From assembly GCF_003057875.1 (NCBI RefSeq), contig NZ_PYXZ01000009.1, positions 1-64,000 of the forward strand: 64,000 bases of DNA, in the 5' to 3' direction. Shown one piece after another: positions 1 to 19,053 of this stretch. The notes under the pieces are model-generated. The model saw only the letters and a list, made by a program, of their open reading frames with translations. It made no database searches and was not told the origin of the DNA. A program made the position numbers and the translations under genes. Each line of letters starts with the position of its first letter. Positions within the stretch are counted from its first letter, which is position 1. The stretch comes from Nocardioides currus. GTDB lineage: Bacteria; Actinomycetota; Actinomycetes; Propionibacteriales; Nocardioidaceae.

Positions 1-97
1 CCGCTCGAGTACCACCGAAGTGGCCTTTCCGCTCGACTTGCATGTGTTAAGCACGCCGCCAGCGTTCGTCCTGAGCCAGGATCAAACTCTCCATCGA
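1..97 (-). rRNA. rrs: 16S ribosomal RNA, 5' end (partial)
   Basis: The first 97 bases are the reverse complement of a bacterial 16S rRNA start. The universal 27F site (AGAGTTTGATCCTGGCTCAG) occupies 90-71, which places mature nucleotide 1 near 97. It is followed by GGACGAACGCTGGCGGCGTG and the V1 helix, whose flank GGTACTCGAGCGG resembles Nocardioides. The gene runs off the left edge, so only about 6 percent of it is visible. The 5' boundary is inferred from E. coli numbering. Confidence 0.97.
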
Positions 98-290
98 AAA
101 ATGAAAAATCCAACCCCAACAAACAAACCCTGACAAAAAACTGTCAAGAATCATTGTCGGAAAAAACATAACCCCCATACAAGATGGAAGCATCAAACTA
201 ATTCGTCGACTATGACACACTGTTGAGTTCTCAAACATCAGACGCACCCAAGCGCCTCCGGCTGGGCCGGACTTGTCTTGGGGCAACCTG
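98..290 (-). promoter_or_regulatory. rRNA operon leader with conserved processing/antitermination box
   Basis: This is the roughly 190-nt transcribed leader of the rRNA operon. It contains no gene and is clearly AT-richer than the rest of the window. At 237-221 it carries TGTTTGAGAACTCAACA, a motif shared by actinobacterial rRNA leaders and 16S-23S spacers and usually linked to pre-16S processing or antitermination; TTGAG and CTCAA form its inverted repeat. A second small hairpin (TGTCA/TGACA arms around a T-rich loop) lies near 135-155. Function is inferred from motif and position. Confidence 0.75.
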
Positions 291-294
291 CAGA

Positions 295-324
295 AACTTA
301 CCGGTCTGTGTCCGGCCCGTCAAA
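295..324 (-). promoter_or_regulatory. rRNA operon promoter
   Basis: A strong actinobacterial rRNA-type promoter on the minus strand: -35 TTTGAC at 324-319, an 18-bp spacer, and -10 TAAGTT at 300-295. This puts the start site near 288, about 190 nt before 16S. It is the best housekeeping-sigma match in the window. Confidence 0.8.
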
Positions 325-360
325 CTGGCCTTCGTGACTCGGTGTCGGACGCGGCTGTAC

Positions 361-390
361 CCGCTGGATTTGGCCTCTCGGCCCCAGCGG
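361..390 (-). terminator. Hairpin between mpg and the rRNA promoter
   Basis: Arms CCGCTGG (361-367) and CCAGCGG (384-390) enclose a second stem, GGCC/GGCC. It lies after the mpg stop and before the rRNA promoter. A role in stopping argH-mpg transcripts before the rRNA operon is inferred; there is no T-tract. Confidence 0.5.
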
Positions 391-462
391 GGTGTTCGCT
401 CGCGGCGACAGGACGAAACATTAGACCCCCGGTGGCGCGCATGCCAACTCGGGGTGGACGGT

Positions 463-4259
<3,797 letters not shown>

Positions 4260-4417
4260 GTCGTGGTTCCTCCGTGCGACCGGGTGGGCTGGGATGACGC
4301 ATGGCCACACTAACCGGGCCGGTCGAGGACAGCGAGCTGTGCAAGGATGCGAAACCCTGACGCCAGTGGCGGAGGTCACACTCTCGGGCGTCCCTCTTCA
4401 TCGGAAAGGACCGCTGC
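4260..4417. promoter_or_regulatory. Divergent glpD / glpF control region
   Basis: 158 bp between the divergent glycerol genes. On the minus strand a -10-like TAGTGT lies at about 4309-4304, giving a short glpD leader. On the plus strand CTGACG (about 4358) and CACACT (about 4377) could be a glpF promoter. No inverted repeat stood out as an operator, so the regulator is unknown. Confidence 0.35.
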
Positions 4418-5134
4418 GTGTTCAGAGACATCTTCCTCCCCGAGGTGATGGGGACCGGCATCCTGATCCTGCTCGGTTGTGGTGTGGTCGCCAACGTCGT
4501 GCTGCCCAGGACGGGCGGCAACGGCGGCGGCACGCTGATGATCAACTTCGGCTGGGGCCTCGCGGTCTACTCGGGCGTCTACGTCGCCTACGAGTCGGGC
4601 GCCCACCTCAACCCCGCCGTCACCATCGGCATCCTGGCGGCCGGCGACTCGGGCCTGTCCGCCGCCGACGTGATCACCTACATCGCCGGCCAGATGGTGG
4701 GCGCGATGCTCGGCGCCACGCTCGCGTGGTTGGCGTACAAGAAGCACTTCGACGACCCCGACGCCGACCAGGGCTCGAAGCTCGGCGTCTTCAGCACGAT
4801 GCCCACGATCGCCTCGAACGCCTGGAACGTCGTCACCGAGGTGATCGGCACCTTCGTGCTGGTCTTCGTGATCCTCGCCTTCGGCAAGACGCCCACCGAG
4901 GTCGGCCCGCTGGCCGTCGCCCTGCTCGTCGTCGCGATCGGCGCCAGCCTCGGCGGCCCGACCGGCTACGCCATCAACCCCGCCCGCGACCTGGGTCCCC
5001 GCCTGATGCACGCCGTGCTCCCGATCCCGGACAAGGGCAGCAGCGGCTGGGGCTACGCGTGGGTCCCCGTCGTCGCGCCGCTCATCGGTGGGGCGCTCGG
5101 CGGCCTGGCCGCCAACCTCGTCGGTTTCGTCTGA
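4418..5134 (+). CDS. glpF: Glycerol facilitator (aquaglyceroporin, MIP family)
   Basis: Channel for passive glycerol uptake across the inner membrane. 238 residues, six predicted membrane helices, and the two half-helix NPA motifs of the MIP fold: HLNPAVT at about residue 65 and AINPARDLGPR at about 187. The Asp after the second NPA (NPARD) is the hallmark of glycerol facilitators as opposed to strict aquaporins. The start is GTG, with GGAAAGGA just upstream. glpK follows 44 bp downstream on the same strand, so imported glycerol would be trapped by phosphorylation. Confidence 0.95.
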   Translation: MFRDIFLPEVMGTGILILLGCGVVANVVLPRTGGNGGGTLMINFGWGLAVYSGVYVAYESGAHLNPAVTIGILAAGDSGLSAADVITYIAGQMVGAMLGATLAWLAYKKHFDDPDADQGSKLGVFSTMPTIASNAWNVVTEVIGTFVLVFVILAFGKTPTEVGPLAVALLVVAIGASLGGPTGYAINPARDLGPRLMHAVLPIPDKGSSGWGYAWVPVVAPLIGGALGGLAANLVGFV

Positions 5135-5178
5135 ACCTCGCACGCCCGTCCCCGCCCAACACCTAGCCCGGAGGCACC

Positions 5179-6696
5179 ATGAGCAACACCTACATCCTGT
5201 CCATCGACCAGGGCACGACCAGCACTCGCGCCATGATCTTCGACCACGACGGCTCGGTGGTGGCCGTCGACCAGGTCGAGCACGAGCAGATCTTCCCCAA
5301 GGCCGGGTGGGTCGAGCACGACCCGATCGAGATCTGGGAGAACACCCGCAAGGTGATCGGCGGCGCGCTGGCGAAGGCCAACCTCAACAGCAAGAACATC
5401 GAGGCGGTCGGCATCACCAACCAGCGCGAGACCGCGGTGGTGTGGGACAAGAACACCGGCCAGCCCGTCTACAACGCGATCGTCTGGCAGGACACCCGCA
5501 CCCAGAAGATCGTCGACCGGCTCGCCGGTGACGACGGCGTCGAGAAGTACAAGTCGACGTGCGGCCTGCCGCTCGCCACCTACTTCTCCGGACCGAAGGT
5601 CACCTGGATCCTGGAGAACGTCGACGGCGCGAAGGAGAAGGCGGAGTCCGGCGACCTGCTGTTCGGCAACACCGACACCTGGGTGCTGTGGAACCTGACC
5701 GGCGGGGCCGACAACGACGGGGTCCACGTCACCGACGTGACCAACGCGAGCCGCACGATGCTGATGCGCCTCGAGGACCAGACGTGGGACGAGTCGATCG
5801 CCTCCGACATGGGGATCCCGCTGTCGATGCTGCCGGAGATCAAGTCCTCCTCCGAGGTGTACGGCGAGTGCAAGCCCGGCGTCCTCAACGGGACCCCGAT
5901 CGCGGGCATCCTGGGCGACCAGCAGGCCGCGACCTTCGGGCAGGCGTGCCTGGAGAAGGGCACCGCGAAGAACACCTACGGCACCGGCAACTTCATGCTC
6001 CTCAACACCGGCACCGAGCAGGTGCCGAGCGAGAACGGCCTCCTCACGACGGTCTGCTACAAGATCGGCGAGCAGGAGACGGTCTACGCCCTCGAGGGCT
6101 CGATCGCCGTCACCGGTTCGCTGGTGCAGTGGATCCGCGACAACCTCGGCATGATCGGCAGTGCTCCCGAGATCGAGGAGCTGGCGATGAAGGTCGAGGA
6201 CAACGGTGGGGCCTACTTCGTGCCGGCGTTCTCCGGGCTGTTCGCCCCGCACTGGCGTCCGGACGCGCGCGGTGCCCTCGTCGGGCTCACCCGGTTCGTC
6301 AACCGCAACCACATCGCCCGCGCGGTGCTGGAGTCCACCGCGTTCCAGACCCGCGAGGTGCTCGACGCGATGAACGCCGACTCGGGGGTGCCGCTCACCG
6401 AGCTGCGCGTCGACGGCGGCATGGTCGTCAACGAGACGCTGATGCAGTTCCAGGCCGACATCCTCGGCGTCGACGTGGTGCGCCCCAAGGTCGCCGAGAC
6501 CACGGCGCTGGGTGCGGCGTACGCCGCCGGTCTCGCGGTGGGCTACTGGGAGAACGAGGACGACATCCGCAACAACTGGGGCGAGGACAAGCGCTGGAGC
6601 CCGCAGATGGACGACGACGAGCGCGAGCGGCTCTACCGCAACTGGAAGAAGGCCGTCACCAAGACCCTCGACTGGGTCGACGACGACGTGGAGTGA
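5179..6696 (+). CDS. glpK: Glycerol kinase
   Basis: FGGY-family kinase: ATP plus glycerol gives glycerol 3-phosphate, the substrate of the divergently encoded GlpD. 505 residues, full length. The N-terminal phosphate motif [15 protein letters not shown] is at residues 8-22, the substrate segment ITNQRET near residue 80, and the FGGY signature region [18 protein letters not shown] in the second half. A clear ribosome site (GGAGG) precedes the ATG. A strong hairpin follows the stop. It forms the glpFK transcription unit with glpF. Confidence 0.97.
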   Translation: MSNTYILSIDQGTTSTRAMIFDHDGSVVAVDQVEHEQIFPKAGWVEHDPIEIWENTRKVIGGALAKANLNSKNIEAVGITNQRETAVVWDKNTGQPVYNAIVWQDTRTQKIVDRLAGDDGVEKYKSTCGLPLATYFSGPKVTWILENVDGAKEKAESGDLLFGNTDTWVLWNLTGGADNDGVHVTDVTNASRTMLMRLEDQTWDESIASDMGIPLSMLPEIKSSSEVYGECKPGVLNGTPIAGILGDQQAATFGQACLEKGTAKNTYGTGNFMLLNTGTEQVPSENGLLTTVCYKIGEQETVYALEGSIAVTGSLVQWIRDNLGMIGSAPEIEELAMKVEDNGGAYFVPAFSGLFAPHWRPDARGALVGLTRFVNRNHIARAVLESTAFQTREVLDAMNADSGVPLTELRVDGGMVVNETLMQFQADILGVDVVRPKVAETTALGAAYAAGLAVGYWENEDDIRNNWGEDKRWSPQMDDDERERLYRNWKKAVTKTLDWVDDDVE

Positions 6697-6717
6697 GACG
6701 ACTCCGCTGACGCGCCC

Positions 6718-6752
6718 CACCGGCACCGACCCACACAGGGTCGGTGCCGGTG
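6718..6752. terminator. Bidirectional terminator hairpin, glpK / argG
   Basis: A perfect 15-bp stem (6718-6732 with 6738-6752) and a 5-nt loop ACACA between the convergent glpK and argG genes. One arm begins CACCGGCACCGACCC. With no T-tract on either side, function as a shared terminator is inferred from position and stability. Confidence 0.8.
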
Positions 6753-6789
6753 CCGTGTGGGGGCACGCCCGGGCCTCGGTCGGTCGGGC

Positions 6790-10853
<4,064 letters not shown>

Positions 10854-10857
<4 letters not shown>

Positions 10858-11768
10858 GCCGTCACCTGTGCCTTCCGGAGCTTGGTGGCGACGCCCGGCA
10901 GCACCTGGGTGCCGACGCCCTCGTCGGTGAAGATCTCGAGGAGCACGGCGTGGGGTTCGCGGCCGTCGACGACGGTGGCGCGGGGCACGCCGTTGGTCAC
11001 GGCCTGGTGGCACGCGGTCATCTTGGGCACCATCCCGGCGTCCAGCGTCGGGAGCATCTCGCCGAGCGCGTCGGGCCCGATCTCCTGGATGACGTCGTCG
11101 GAGTTGCCGTAGTCGCGGTAGAGGCCCTCGACATCGGTGAGCACGAGCAGCTTCTCGGCGCCGAGGGCGATCGCGAGGGCCGCGGCCGCGGTGTCGGCGT
11201 TGACGTTGTGGACGGTGCCGTGGACGTCGGGGGCGACGCTCGAGATGACCGGGATCCGCCCCGCCTCCACGAGGTCGAGGACGGCCTCGGGCCGGACGTG
11301 GGCCACCTCGCCGACGAGGCCGAGGTCGACCTCCTCCCCGTCGACGATGGTGTTGGTGGGCTTGGCGGTGAACAGCCCGGCGTCCTCGCCGGACAGGCCG
11401 ACGGCCAGGGGGCCGTGCTGGTTGATCAGTCCGACGAGCTCGCGCTGGACCTGCCCGACCAGGACCATCCGGACGACGTCCATCGCCTCCGGGGTGGTCA
11501 CCCGCAGACCGCCGCGGAACTCGGAGGTGATGTCGAGGCGCTTCAGCATCGAGGAGATCTGCGGGCCGCCGCCGTGCACGACGACCGGCTTGAAGCCGGC
11601 GAAGCGCAGGAAGGCGATGTCCTCGGCGAAGGCGACCTTGAGGTCGTCGTCGGTCATGGCGTTGCCGCCGTACTTCACGACGATCGTCTTGCCGTGGTAG
11701 CGCTTGAGCCACGGCAGGGCGGCGGCCAGGGTCTTGGCGTCGGTCTTCATCGGTTGCTCCGTGCTCAT
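10854..11768 (-). CDS. argB: Acetylglutamate kinase
   Basis: Second step of the pathway: phosphorylates N-acetylglutamate. Normally the arginine-inhibited step in species that use ArgJ. 304 residues, amino-acid kinase fold: VVKYGGNAM near residue 32, [11 protein letters not shown] near 60 and the KMTACHQAV region near the C-terminus. The N-terminal helix preceding IVVKYGG, characteristic of the hexameric arginine-sensitive form, is present. The start at 11768 overlaps the argJ stop by 4 nt; the in-frame ATG at residue 7 is an alternative. Confidence 0.96.
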
Positions 11769-12912
11769 GAGCTGTAGGCGCTGTTCTCGTGGACGTAGGC
11801 GTGCGTCAGGTCGTTGGTCCAGACGGTGGCGCGTGCGTCGCCGGCCTTCAGGTCGATGGTCACGGTGACCTCGCGGCCGGTGAGGTCGACGCCGGCCGGG
11901 TCCTCGGCGGGCGTGGAGTGGCGGCACACCCACACGCCGTTCATCGCGACGTCGAGGTCGGCGGGGTCGAAGGCCGCGTCGGTGGTGCCCATGCTGGCCA
12001 GCACCCGGCCCCAGTTGGGGTCGTTGCCGAAGACGGCGGCCTTGAAGAGGTTGCTGCGGGCGACGCTGCGACCGACCTCGACGGCGTCGTCCTCGGTGGC
12101 CGCGTTGACGGTGGTGATCGCGATCTCGTGGTCGGCGCCCTCGGCGTCCTTGAGCAGCTGCATCGCCAGGTCGGTGCAGGCCTGGGTGAGGGCGGCGGTG
12201 AAGTCCTCGGGCGTGGGCGTGATCCCGCTGGCCCCGCTCGCCATCACGGTGACGGTGTCGTTGGTGGACATGCAGCCGTCGGAGTCGAGGCGGTCGAAGG
12301 TGACGCGGGTCGAGGCGCGCAGCGCGGCGTCGAGCTCCGCGGCCGGGACGACCGCGTCGGTGGTGAGGACGACCAGCATCGTCGCCAGCTGCGGGGCGAG
12401 CATGCCCGCTCCCTTGGCCATGCCGCCGATGGACCACCCCGGGCCCTCGACGACGACCTTCTTGGCCACGGAGTCCGTGGTCATGATGGCCTCGGCGGCC
12501 GCCGTGCCTCCGTCGGCCGACAGTGCGGCGTACGCACCCTCGACGCCGGTGAGCAGGTCGTCGCGGCTGTTGGCGAGGCCGATCAGCCCGGTCGAGCAGA
12601 CGACGACGTCGACGGCCCCGATGCCGAGCTTCTCGGCCACCTTCTCGGCGACCGCGTGCGTGGTCTGGAAGCCGTCGGGGCCGGTGTAGCAGTTGGCGCC
12701 GCCGGAGTTGAGGACGACCGCCTTGACGGTGCCGTCCTTGACGACCTCCTGGCTCCACAGCACCGGGTTGGCCTTGCAGCGGTTGGCGGTGAAGACGCTG
12801 GCGGAGTCGAAGGTGGGGCCGTGGTTGACGACGAGGGCGAGGTCCTTGGCGCCCGTCGGCTTGAGGCCGGCGGCGACGCCGGCGGCGGTGAATCCTGCGG
12901 GGTGGGTGGTGC

Positions 12913-12916
<4 letters not shown>
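11765..12916 (-). CDS. argJ: Glutamate N-acetyltransferase / amino-acid acetyltransferase
   Basis: Recycles the acetyl group from N-acetylornithine to glutamate, and in bifunctional forms also uses acetyl-CoA. 383 residues, normal length. Ntn-type self-cleavage is expected between Ala178 and Thr179 in the motif [13 protein letters not shown]. Upstream features include NRCKANPV and [10 protein letters not shown]. No argA/argE was seen here, which fits the cyclic pathway. It is translationally coupled by 4-nt overlaps to the ACT-domain gene upstream and argB downstream. Confidence 0.96.
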
Positions 12917-14492
<1,576 letters not shown>

Positions 14493-14493
14493 C

Positions 14494-14499
14494 TAGGTT
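14494..14499 (+). promoter_or_regulatory. -10 box of the maleylpyruvate-isomerase-like gene
   Basis: TAGGTT, 6 nt before the ATG at 14506, implying a leaderless transcript diverging from argC. Confidence 0.5.
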
Positions 14500-14505
14500 G
14501 GACGC

Positions 14506-15309
14506 ATGACTCTCCTGAGCCCCGACACCTACCTCGAGCACATCCGCGCCGAGTCTGCCCGGTTCCGCGAGGTGCTCGCCGACTGCGACCCCGCGGCGCG
14601 GGTCCCGACCTGCCCCGAGTGGTCGGCCGAGGACCTGCTCTGGCACCTCGCGACGGTGCAGAGGTTCTGGGCCGGGATCGTCATCGACCGGCCGGTCGAG
14701 AGGGACGAGGCCGACGTGCCCGAGCGCCCGGCGACGTACGCCGAGGTGCTCGCGTCGTACGACGAGTGGTCGGCCGCCCTCGTGGCCGCGCTCGACGGCG
14801 TGGACACGAAGGAGGAGGCGTGGACGTGGTCGGACGACCACACCGTCGGGTTCATCGTGCGTCGGCAGGCACACGAGGCGCTCGTCCACCGCATCGACGC
14901 CGAGCAGACGGCCGGCGTCGACCGGGCCGAGGTGGATCCCAACCTGGCCGCCGACGGGGTGGCCGAGATGATCGGCGTGATGTTCGGCGGCTGTCCGCCG
15001 TGGGGCACCTGGGAGCCGCTCCCCCACTACGCCCGTCTGGACTGCACCGACACCGGCGACGAGCTGTGGGCCCAGTTCGGGCTCTTCAGCGGCACCGACC
15101 CGGACAGCGGCCAGGTGATCTCCGCCGAGGAGGACTTCCACCTCGTCGAGGCGCCCGAGGACGTCGAGCCGGACGTGGTGATCGACGGGACCGCGGTCGA
15201 CCTCGACCTGTGGCTGTGGCACCGCGGGGACGACGAGGACCTCGCGATCGCGGGCGACCGGTCGGTGCTGGACCGCTTCCGGGCCGTGGTGTCGAACCCG
15301 ATCAACTGA
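14506..15309 (+). CDS. Maleylpyruvate isomerase family mycothiol-dependent enzyme (DinB-like)
   Basis: 267 residues. The N-terminal four-helix DinB/MDMPI domain (about residues 8-165) opens with a long helix and the family motif VPTCPEWSAEDLLWHLATVQRFW. Metal-ligand-type histidines are seen at LLWHLA and in RRQAHEALVHRIDAE. The C-terminal part is the MDMPI-C type beta domain ending WLWHRG. Family members use mycothiol, a thiol of actinobacteria, as cofactor or leaving-group acceptor; the substrate cannot be predicted. It diverges from argC with an apparently leaderless start. Confidence 0.85.
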   Translation: MTLLSPDTYLEHIRAESARFREVLADCDPAARVPTCPEWSAEDLLWHLATVQRFWAGIVIDRPVERDEADVPERPATYAEVLASYDEWSAALVAALDGVDTKEEAWTWSDDHTVGFIVRRQAHEALVHRIDAEQTAGVDRAEVDPNLAADGVAEMIGVMFGGCPPWGTWEPLPHYARLDCTDTGDELWAQFGLFSGTDPDSGQVISAEEDFHLVEAPEDVEPDVVIDGTAVDLDLWLWHRGDDEDLAIAGDRSVLDRFRAVVSNPIN

Positions 15310-15424
15310 GGTCTTGGCTCGCCCCACCACGGGGCCGGTGCGTGGGCGACACTCCCGGACCGCGGAGCGTGGGTGGGACACCGCCGCGTGACGTGTCGTG
15401 CGATGACACGCCCGGCGGAGGTGG

Positions 15425-15460
15425 GCCAGCCACCTTCCCGAGCCCAGGAAGGTGGCTGGC
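15425..15460. terminator. Bidirectional terminator hairpin before pheT end
   Basis: A perfect 14-bp stem (15425-15438 with 15447-15460; arm GCCAGCCACCTTCC) with an 8-nt loop, located in the 169-bp gap between the convergent maleylpyruvate-isomerase-like gene and pheT. Nothing else in that gap looks like a gene. Confidence 0.75.
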
Positions 15461-15478
15461 GCACCGCCAGCAGATCGA

Positions 15479-17956
15479 TCAGCGCTGGACGGCGCCCGTG
15501 CGCTCGGCCGCCATCGCGACGGCGGCCTCCCGCGCGGCCGAGGCCTCGCCCTCCTTGAGGGTCCGGTCGGGGGCGCGGAAGCGCAGTGCGTAGGCCAGGG
15601 ACTTCTTGCCCTCGCCCACCTGCTCGCCGGTGAACACGTCGAAGAGCGCGATCGACTCCAGCAGCTCGCCGGCCCCCTCGCGGAGCGCGGCCTCGACGGC
15701 CGCCGCCGGCACGTCGGCGTCGACGACGAGCGCGACGTCCTCCTTCGCGACCGGGAAGGAGGAGAACTCCGGTCCGGTGACGACGGTGGTCGCGTGCTCG
15801 AGCAGCGCGTCGAGGTCGATCTCCGCGACGGCCGTGCGAGCCGGGACGGCGTACGCCTTGCACACCTTGGGGTGCAGCTCACCCGCGTGCCCGATGACGC
15901 GCTCGCCGATCCGGAGCTCGGCGCACCGCCCGGGGTGCCAGGGCTCGCGGGTGGTGGCGGTGACGGTCAGCTCCACGCCGAGCTCGTCGGCCAGCGCGCG
16001 CACCGTGCCGATGGCGTCGGACCACGACGCGAGCCGCCCCGCGCCCCACCAGCCGGCGTCCTCCGCGTGCCCGGTGAGGGCGATCGCGAGGTGCATCGGC
16101 TGACGGGGCACGGCCTTCTCGATGCTGGCCCACTCCTCGTCGCTCGGGCGGCGGTCGACGCCGAGCAGCGGCGCCTTCGCACCGGTCGGCTCGAAGACCA
16201 GGCTGGTCTCGAAGAGCGCGACGTCGGTGGTGCCACGACCCACGTTGCGTGCCAGCGCCTTGAGCAGACCCGGCAGCAGCGTGGTGGCGAGGAAGGGCTC
16301 CTCGTTGTTCAGGGGGTTGACCACGCGCAGGGCGGTACGGCGCTCGTCGCCCTCGGCGAGGCCGAGCCGGTCCCAGTCGGCGTCGCCGACGAAGGGGTAG
16401 CTGATCGTCTCGACCAGCCCGGCTCCGGCCAGCGTGGTGCCGACACGGCGGCGCAGGCGCTGGGCCTCGCTGCGACCTCGCCCGGCGGGAGCCGGCGGCA
16501 GCACCGAGGGCACCTGGTCGTAGCCGACGATCCGCACGACCTCCTCGACCAGGTCGTAGGGGTCGGTGAGGTCGGGACGCCACGAGGGCGCGACGGCCGT
16601 CAGGGTGTCACCGTCGATCGCCACCTCGCAGCCGACGGCGCGCAGGTGCGCGAGCGTCGTCTCGGCGGAGATGTCGATGCCGCTGATCCGCGCCGGGAGG
16701 TCGACCGGGATCGTGATCGACACCCGCGCCGGCGGCGTGCCGACCACGGTGACGCCGGCGTCGGCGGTGGCGCCGCCGAGCTCGACGAGGAGCTCGACGA
16801 CCCGGTCCGCGGCGGCCTCGGTGATCTCGGGGTCGACGCCACGCTCGTTGCGCTTGCCCGCCTCCGACGTGAGCCGGTGGCGCTTGCCGGTGCGGAACAT
16901 CGACACCGCGTCCCAGTGCGCGGCCTCGACCAGGATCGAGGTGGTGGTCTCGGAGATCTCGGTCGTCTCGCCGCCCATCACGCCGCCGAGCCCGATGATC
17001 CCGGAGTCGTCGGTGACGACGAGGTCCTCCGCGGAGAGCGTGCGCACCACGCCGTCGAGGGTCGTGAGCTTCTCGCCGGCCGCCGCACGGCGGACGCGTA
17101 CGGCGCCGCTCAGCTTCTCGCGGTCGTAGCCGTGGATCGGCCGGCCCAGCTCGAGCATGACGTAGTTGGTGACGTCCACCGCGAGCGAGACCGGTCGCAT
17201 GCCGGCCTGCTCGAGCCGCGTCGCCATCCACCCGGGCGTGGTCGCCGTCGGGTCGAACCCGCTGACGCTGCGCGCGACGAAGACGGGGCAGCCGGCGGCG
17301 TCGTCGACCACCACGGGGTGTCCGTCGGCGTTGGCGGCCGGGGTGTCGCGGGCGGCAGGATCGGTGAAGGGCAGGTCGAAGCCGAGCGCCGCCTCACGGG
17401 CGATCCCCCGCAGCGACAGGGCGTAGGCGCGGTCCGGGTTGATCTCGAACTCGATGACCGGGTCGTCCATGCCGAGCACGTCGAACGCGTCGTCGCCGGG
17501 GGCACCGGCGTCGGCGGGCAGCACGATGATCCCGTCGTGGTCGGTGCCGAGCCCCAGCTCGGCGGCCGAGCAGATCATGCCGGCGGACAGGTGCCCGTAG
17601 GTCTTGCGCGCGCTGATCTCGAAATCGCCGGGGAGCACCGCACCGGGCAGGCAGACCACGACGAGGTCGCCCTCGACGAAGTTGTGCGCGCCGCACACGA
17701 TCCCCTGCGGCTCGCCGGTGCCGTTCGCGTCGCCGACGTCGACGGTGCACCAGTTGATCGTCTTGCCGTTCTTCTGCGGCTCCTTCTCCAGCGTCAGCAC
17801 CCGGCCCACGACCAGGGGGCCGGTGACGGCATCGGCCGGGTTGGTGACGGCCTCGAGCTTGAGCCCGAGCATGGTCAACCGGTCGGTGAGCGCGCTCAGC
17901 GTGACGTCGGCCGGCAGGTCGACGTACTCACGGATCCAGGACAGTGGCGCCTTCAT
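15479..17956 (-). CDS. pheT: Phenylalanine--tRNA ligase beta subunit
   Basis: 825 residues, the full length of the bacterial beta subunit of the alpha2-beta2 enzyme. Domains in order: N-terminal B1 region starting MKAPLSWIREYVDLP, EMAP-like tRNA-binding domain (about 40-150, with GAHNFVEGDLVVV), B3/B4 editing domain (about 210-390), B5 domain (about 400-480), catalytic-like core, and a C-terminal ferredoxin-fold anticodon-binding domain (about 730-825, FSSFPVAKEDVALVVD). The ATG shares one base with the pheS stop (TGATG), giving tight coupling and stoichiometric synthesis. Confidence 0.97.
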   Translation of the reverse strand: MKAPLSWIREYVDLPADVTLSALTDRLTMLGLKLEAVTNPADAVTGPLVVGRVLTLEKEPQKNGKTINWCTVDVGDANGTGEPQGIVCGAHNFVEGDLVVVCLPGAVLPGDFEISARKTYGHLSAGMICSAAELGLGTDHDGIIVLPADAGAPGDDAFDVLGMDDPVIEFEINPDRAYALSLRGIAREAALGFDLPFTDPAARDTPAANADGHPVVVDDAAGCPVFVARSVSGFDPTATTPGWMATRLEQAGMRPVSLAVDVTNYVMLELGRPIHGYDREKLSGAVRVRRAAAGEKLTTLDGVVRTLSAEDLVVTDDSGIIGLGGVMGGETTEISETTTSILVEAAHWDAVSMFRTGKRHRLTSEAGKRNERGVDPEITEAAADRVVELLVELGGATADAGVTVVGTPPARVSITIPVDLPARISGIDISAETTLAHLRAVGCEVAIDGDTLTAVAPSWRPDLTDPYDLVEEVVRIVGYDQVPSVLPPAPAGRGRSEAQRLRRRVGTTLAGAGLVETISYPFVGDADWDRLGLAEGDERRTALRVVNPLNNEEPFLATTLLPGLLKALARNVGRGTTDVALFETSLVFEPTGAKAPLLGVDRRPSDEEWASIEKAVPRQPMHLAIALTGHAEDAGWWGAGRLASWSDAIGTVRALADELGVELTVTATTREPWHPGRCAELRIGERVIGHAGELHPKVCKAYAVPARTAVAEIDLDALLEHATTVVTGPEFSSFPVAKEDVALVVDADVPAAAVEAALREGAGELLESIALFDVFTGEQVGEGKKSLAYALRFRAPDRTLKEGEASAAREAAVAMAAERTGAVQR

Positions 17957-19053
17957 CAGATCTCCGTCCCGAAAGCAGAGGCGAAGCGGACGTCACCCTC
18001 GAAGACGTCGCGCAGGTCGGTCACGTTGTGGCGGAACATCAGCATCCGGTCGATGCCGAAGCCGAACGCGATGCCTGAGTAGACCTCCGGGTCGATCCCG
18101 CAGGCGGTGAGCACGCGCGGGTTGACCACGCCGCAGCCGCCGAGCTCGATCCAGCCCTCGCCGCGACAGGTGCGGCAGGCGTCGGAGTCGACTCCGCGGC
18201 ACACGAAGCAGACCATGTCCATCTCGGCGGAGGGCTCGGTGAAGGGGAAGTACGACGGGCGGAAGCGCGTCGTGATGCCCTCGCCGAACAGCGCGGTCGT
18301 CATGTGGTCGAGGGTGCCCTTGAGGTGGGCCATGGTGATGCCCTCGTCGACGACGAGGCCCTCGATCTGGTGGAAGACCGGCGAGTGCGTCGCGTCGACC
18401 TCGTCGGTGCGGTAGACCCGGCCGGGGCACACGACGTAGATCGGCGGCTGCTGGCTCAGCATCGTGCGGGCCTGCACCGGCGAGGTGTGGGTGCGCAGCA
18501 CCAGCGCCGCGTCGGCCGGCTCGAGCCAGAACGTGTCCTGCATGGTGCGGGCCGGGTGATCGGGTCCCATGTTGAGGGCGTCGAAGTTGAGCCACTCGGC
18601 CTCGACCCACGGCCCCTCGGCGACCTCCCAACCCATGGCCAGGAAGACGTCGGAGAGCCGCTCGGAGAAGGTGGTGATCGGGTGCCGGGCGCCGGCACGG
18701 CGGCGTTTGGTCGGCAGCGTGACGTCGACGCGCTCCTCGACCAGCATCCGCTGCTCGTGCTCGTCCTCGAGGACGGACGTGCGCTCGCCGAGCGCCTTGG
18801 TGACCGCGCCGCGGGCCTGGCCCACGCGGGCGCCGGCCTCCTTGCGGGCCTGGGGCGGGAGCGCGCCGATCTCCCGGTTGGCCAGGGCCAGCGGTGAGCG
18901 GTCGCCTGCGTGGTCGAGACGGACCTGCTTGAGCTGCTCGAGGTCGGCGGCGGCGGCGATGGCCGCGACGGCCTCGTCGCGCATCCGCTCGACCTCCTCG
19001 GCCTTGAGCGGGGTGACCTCGACCGGGTCGTAGTCAGTGTTGGGGCCGGACAT
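17956..19053 (-). CDS. pheS: Phenylalanine--tRNA ligase alpha subunit
   Basis: 365 residues, class II catalytic subunit charging tRNA-Phe. N-terminal coiled coil (about 1-100), then the catalytic domain with class II motif 2 around RFRPSYFPFTEPSAEMDM and motif 3 GIAFGFGIDRMLMFRHN. Between them is a Cys-rich insertion, CFVC...CRTC (about residues 285-300), also found in some other bacterial PheS proteins and possibly metal-binding. Preceded by a structured leader. The start MSGPNTDYDPVEVTPL matches actinobacterial relatives. Confidence 0.97.
   Translation of the reverse strand: MSGPNTDYDPVEVTPLKAEEVERMRDEAVAAIAAAADLEQLKQVRLDHAGDRSPLALANREIGALPPQARKEAGARVGQARGAVTKALGERTSVLEDEHEQRMLVEERVDVTLPTKRRRAGARHPITTFSERLSDVFLAMGWEVAEGPWVEAEWLNFDALNMGPDHPARTMQDTFWLEPADAALVLRTHTSPVQARTMLSQQPPIYVVCPGRVYRTDEVDATHSPVFHQIEGLVVDEGITMAHLKGTLDHMTTALFGEGITTRFRPSYFPFTEPSAEMDMVCFVCRGVDSDACRTCRGEGWIELGGCGVVNPRVLTACGIDPEVYSGIAFGFGIDRMLMFRHNVTDLRDVFEGDVRFASAFGTEI

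Noticed and set aside
15365..15386. GGGTGGGACACCGCC, reminiscent of a T-box antiterminator
   Set aside because: Wrong strand and position for pheST, has an extra base in the core, and no specifier stem is present.
15452..18082. Long plus-strand open frame opposite pheT-pheS
   Set aside because: Translation is low-complexity Arg/Gly/Val/His-rich, as antisense frames of GC-rich genes are; pheT and pheS are complete on the other strand.
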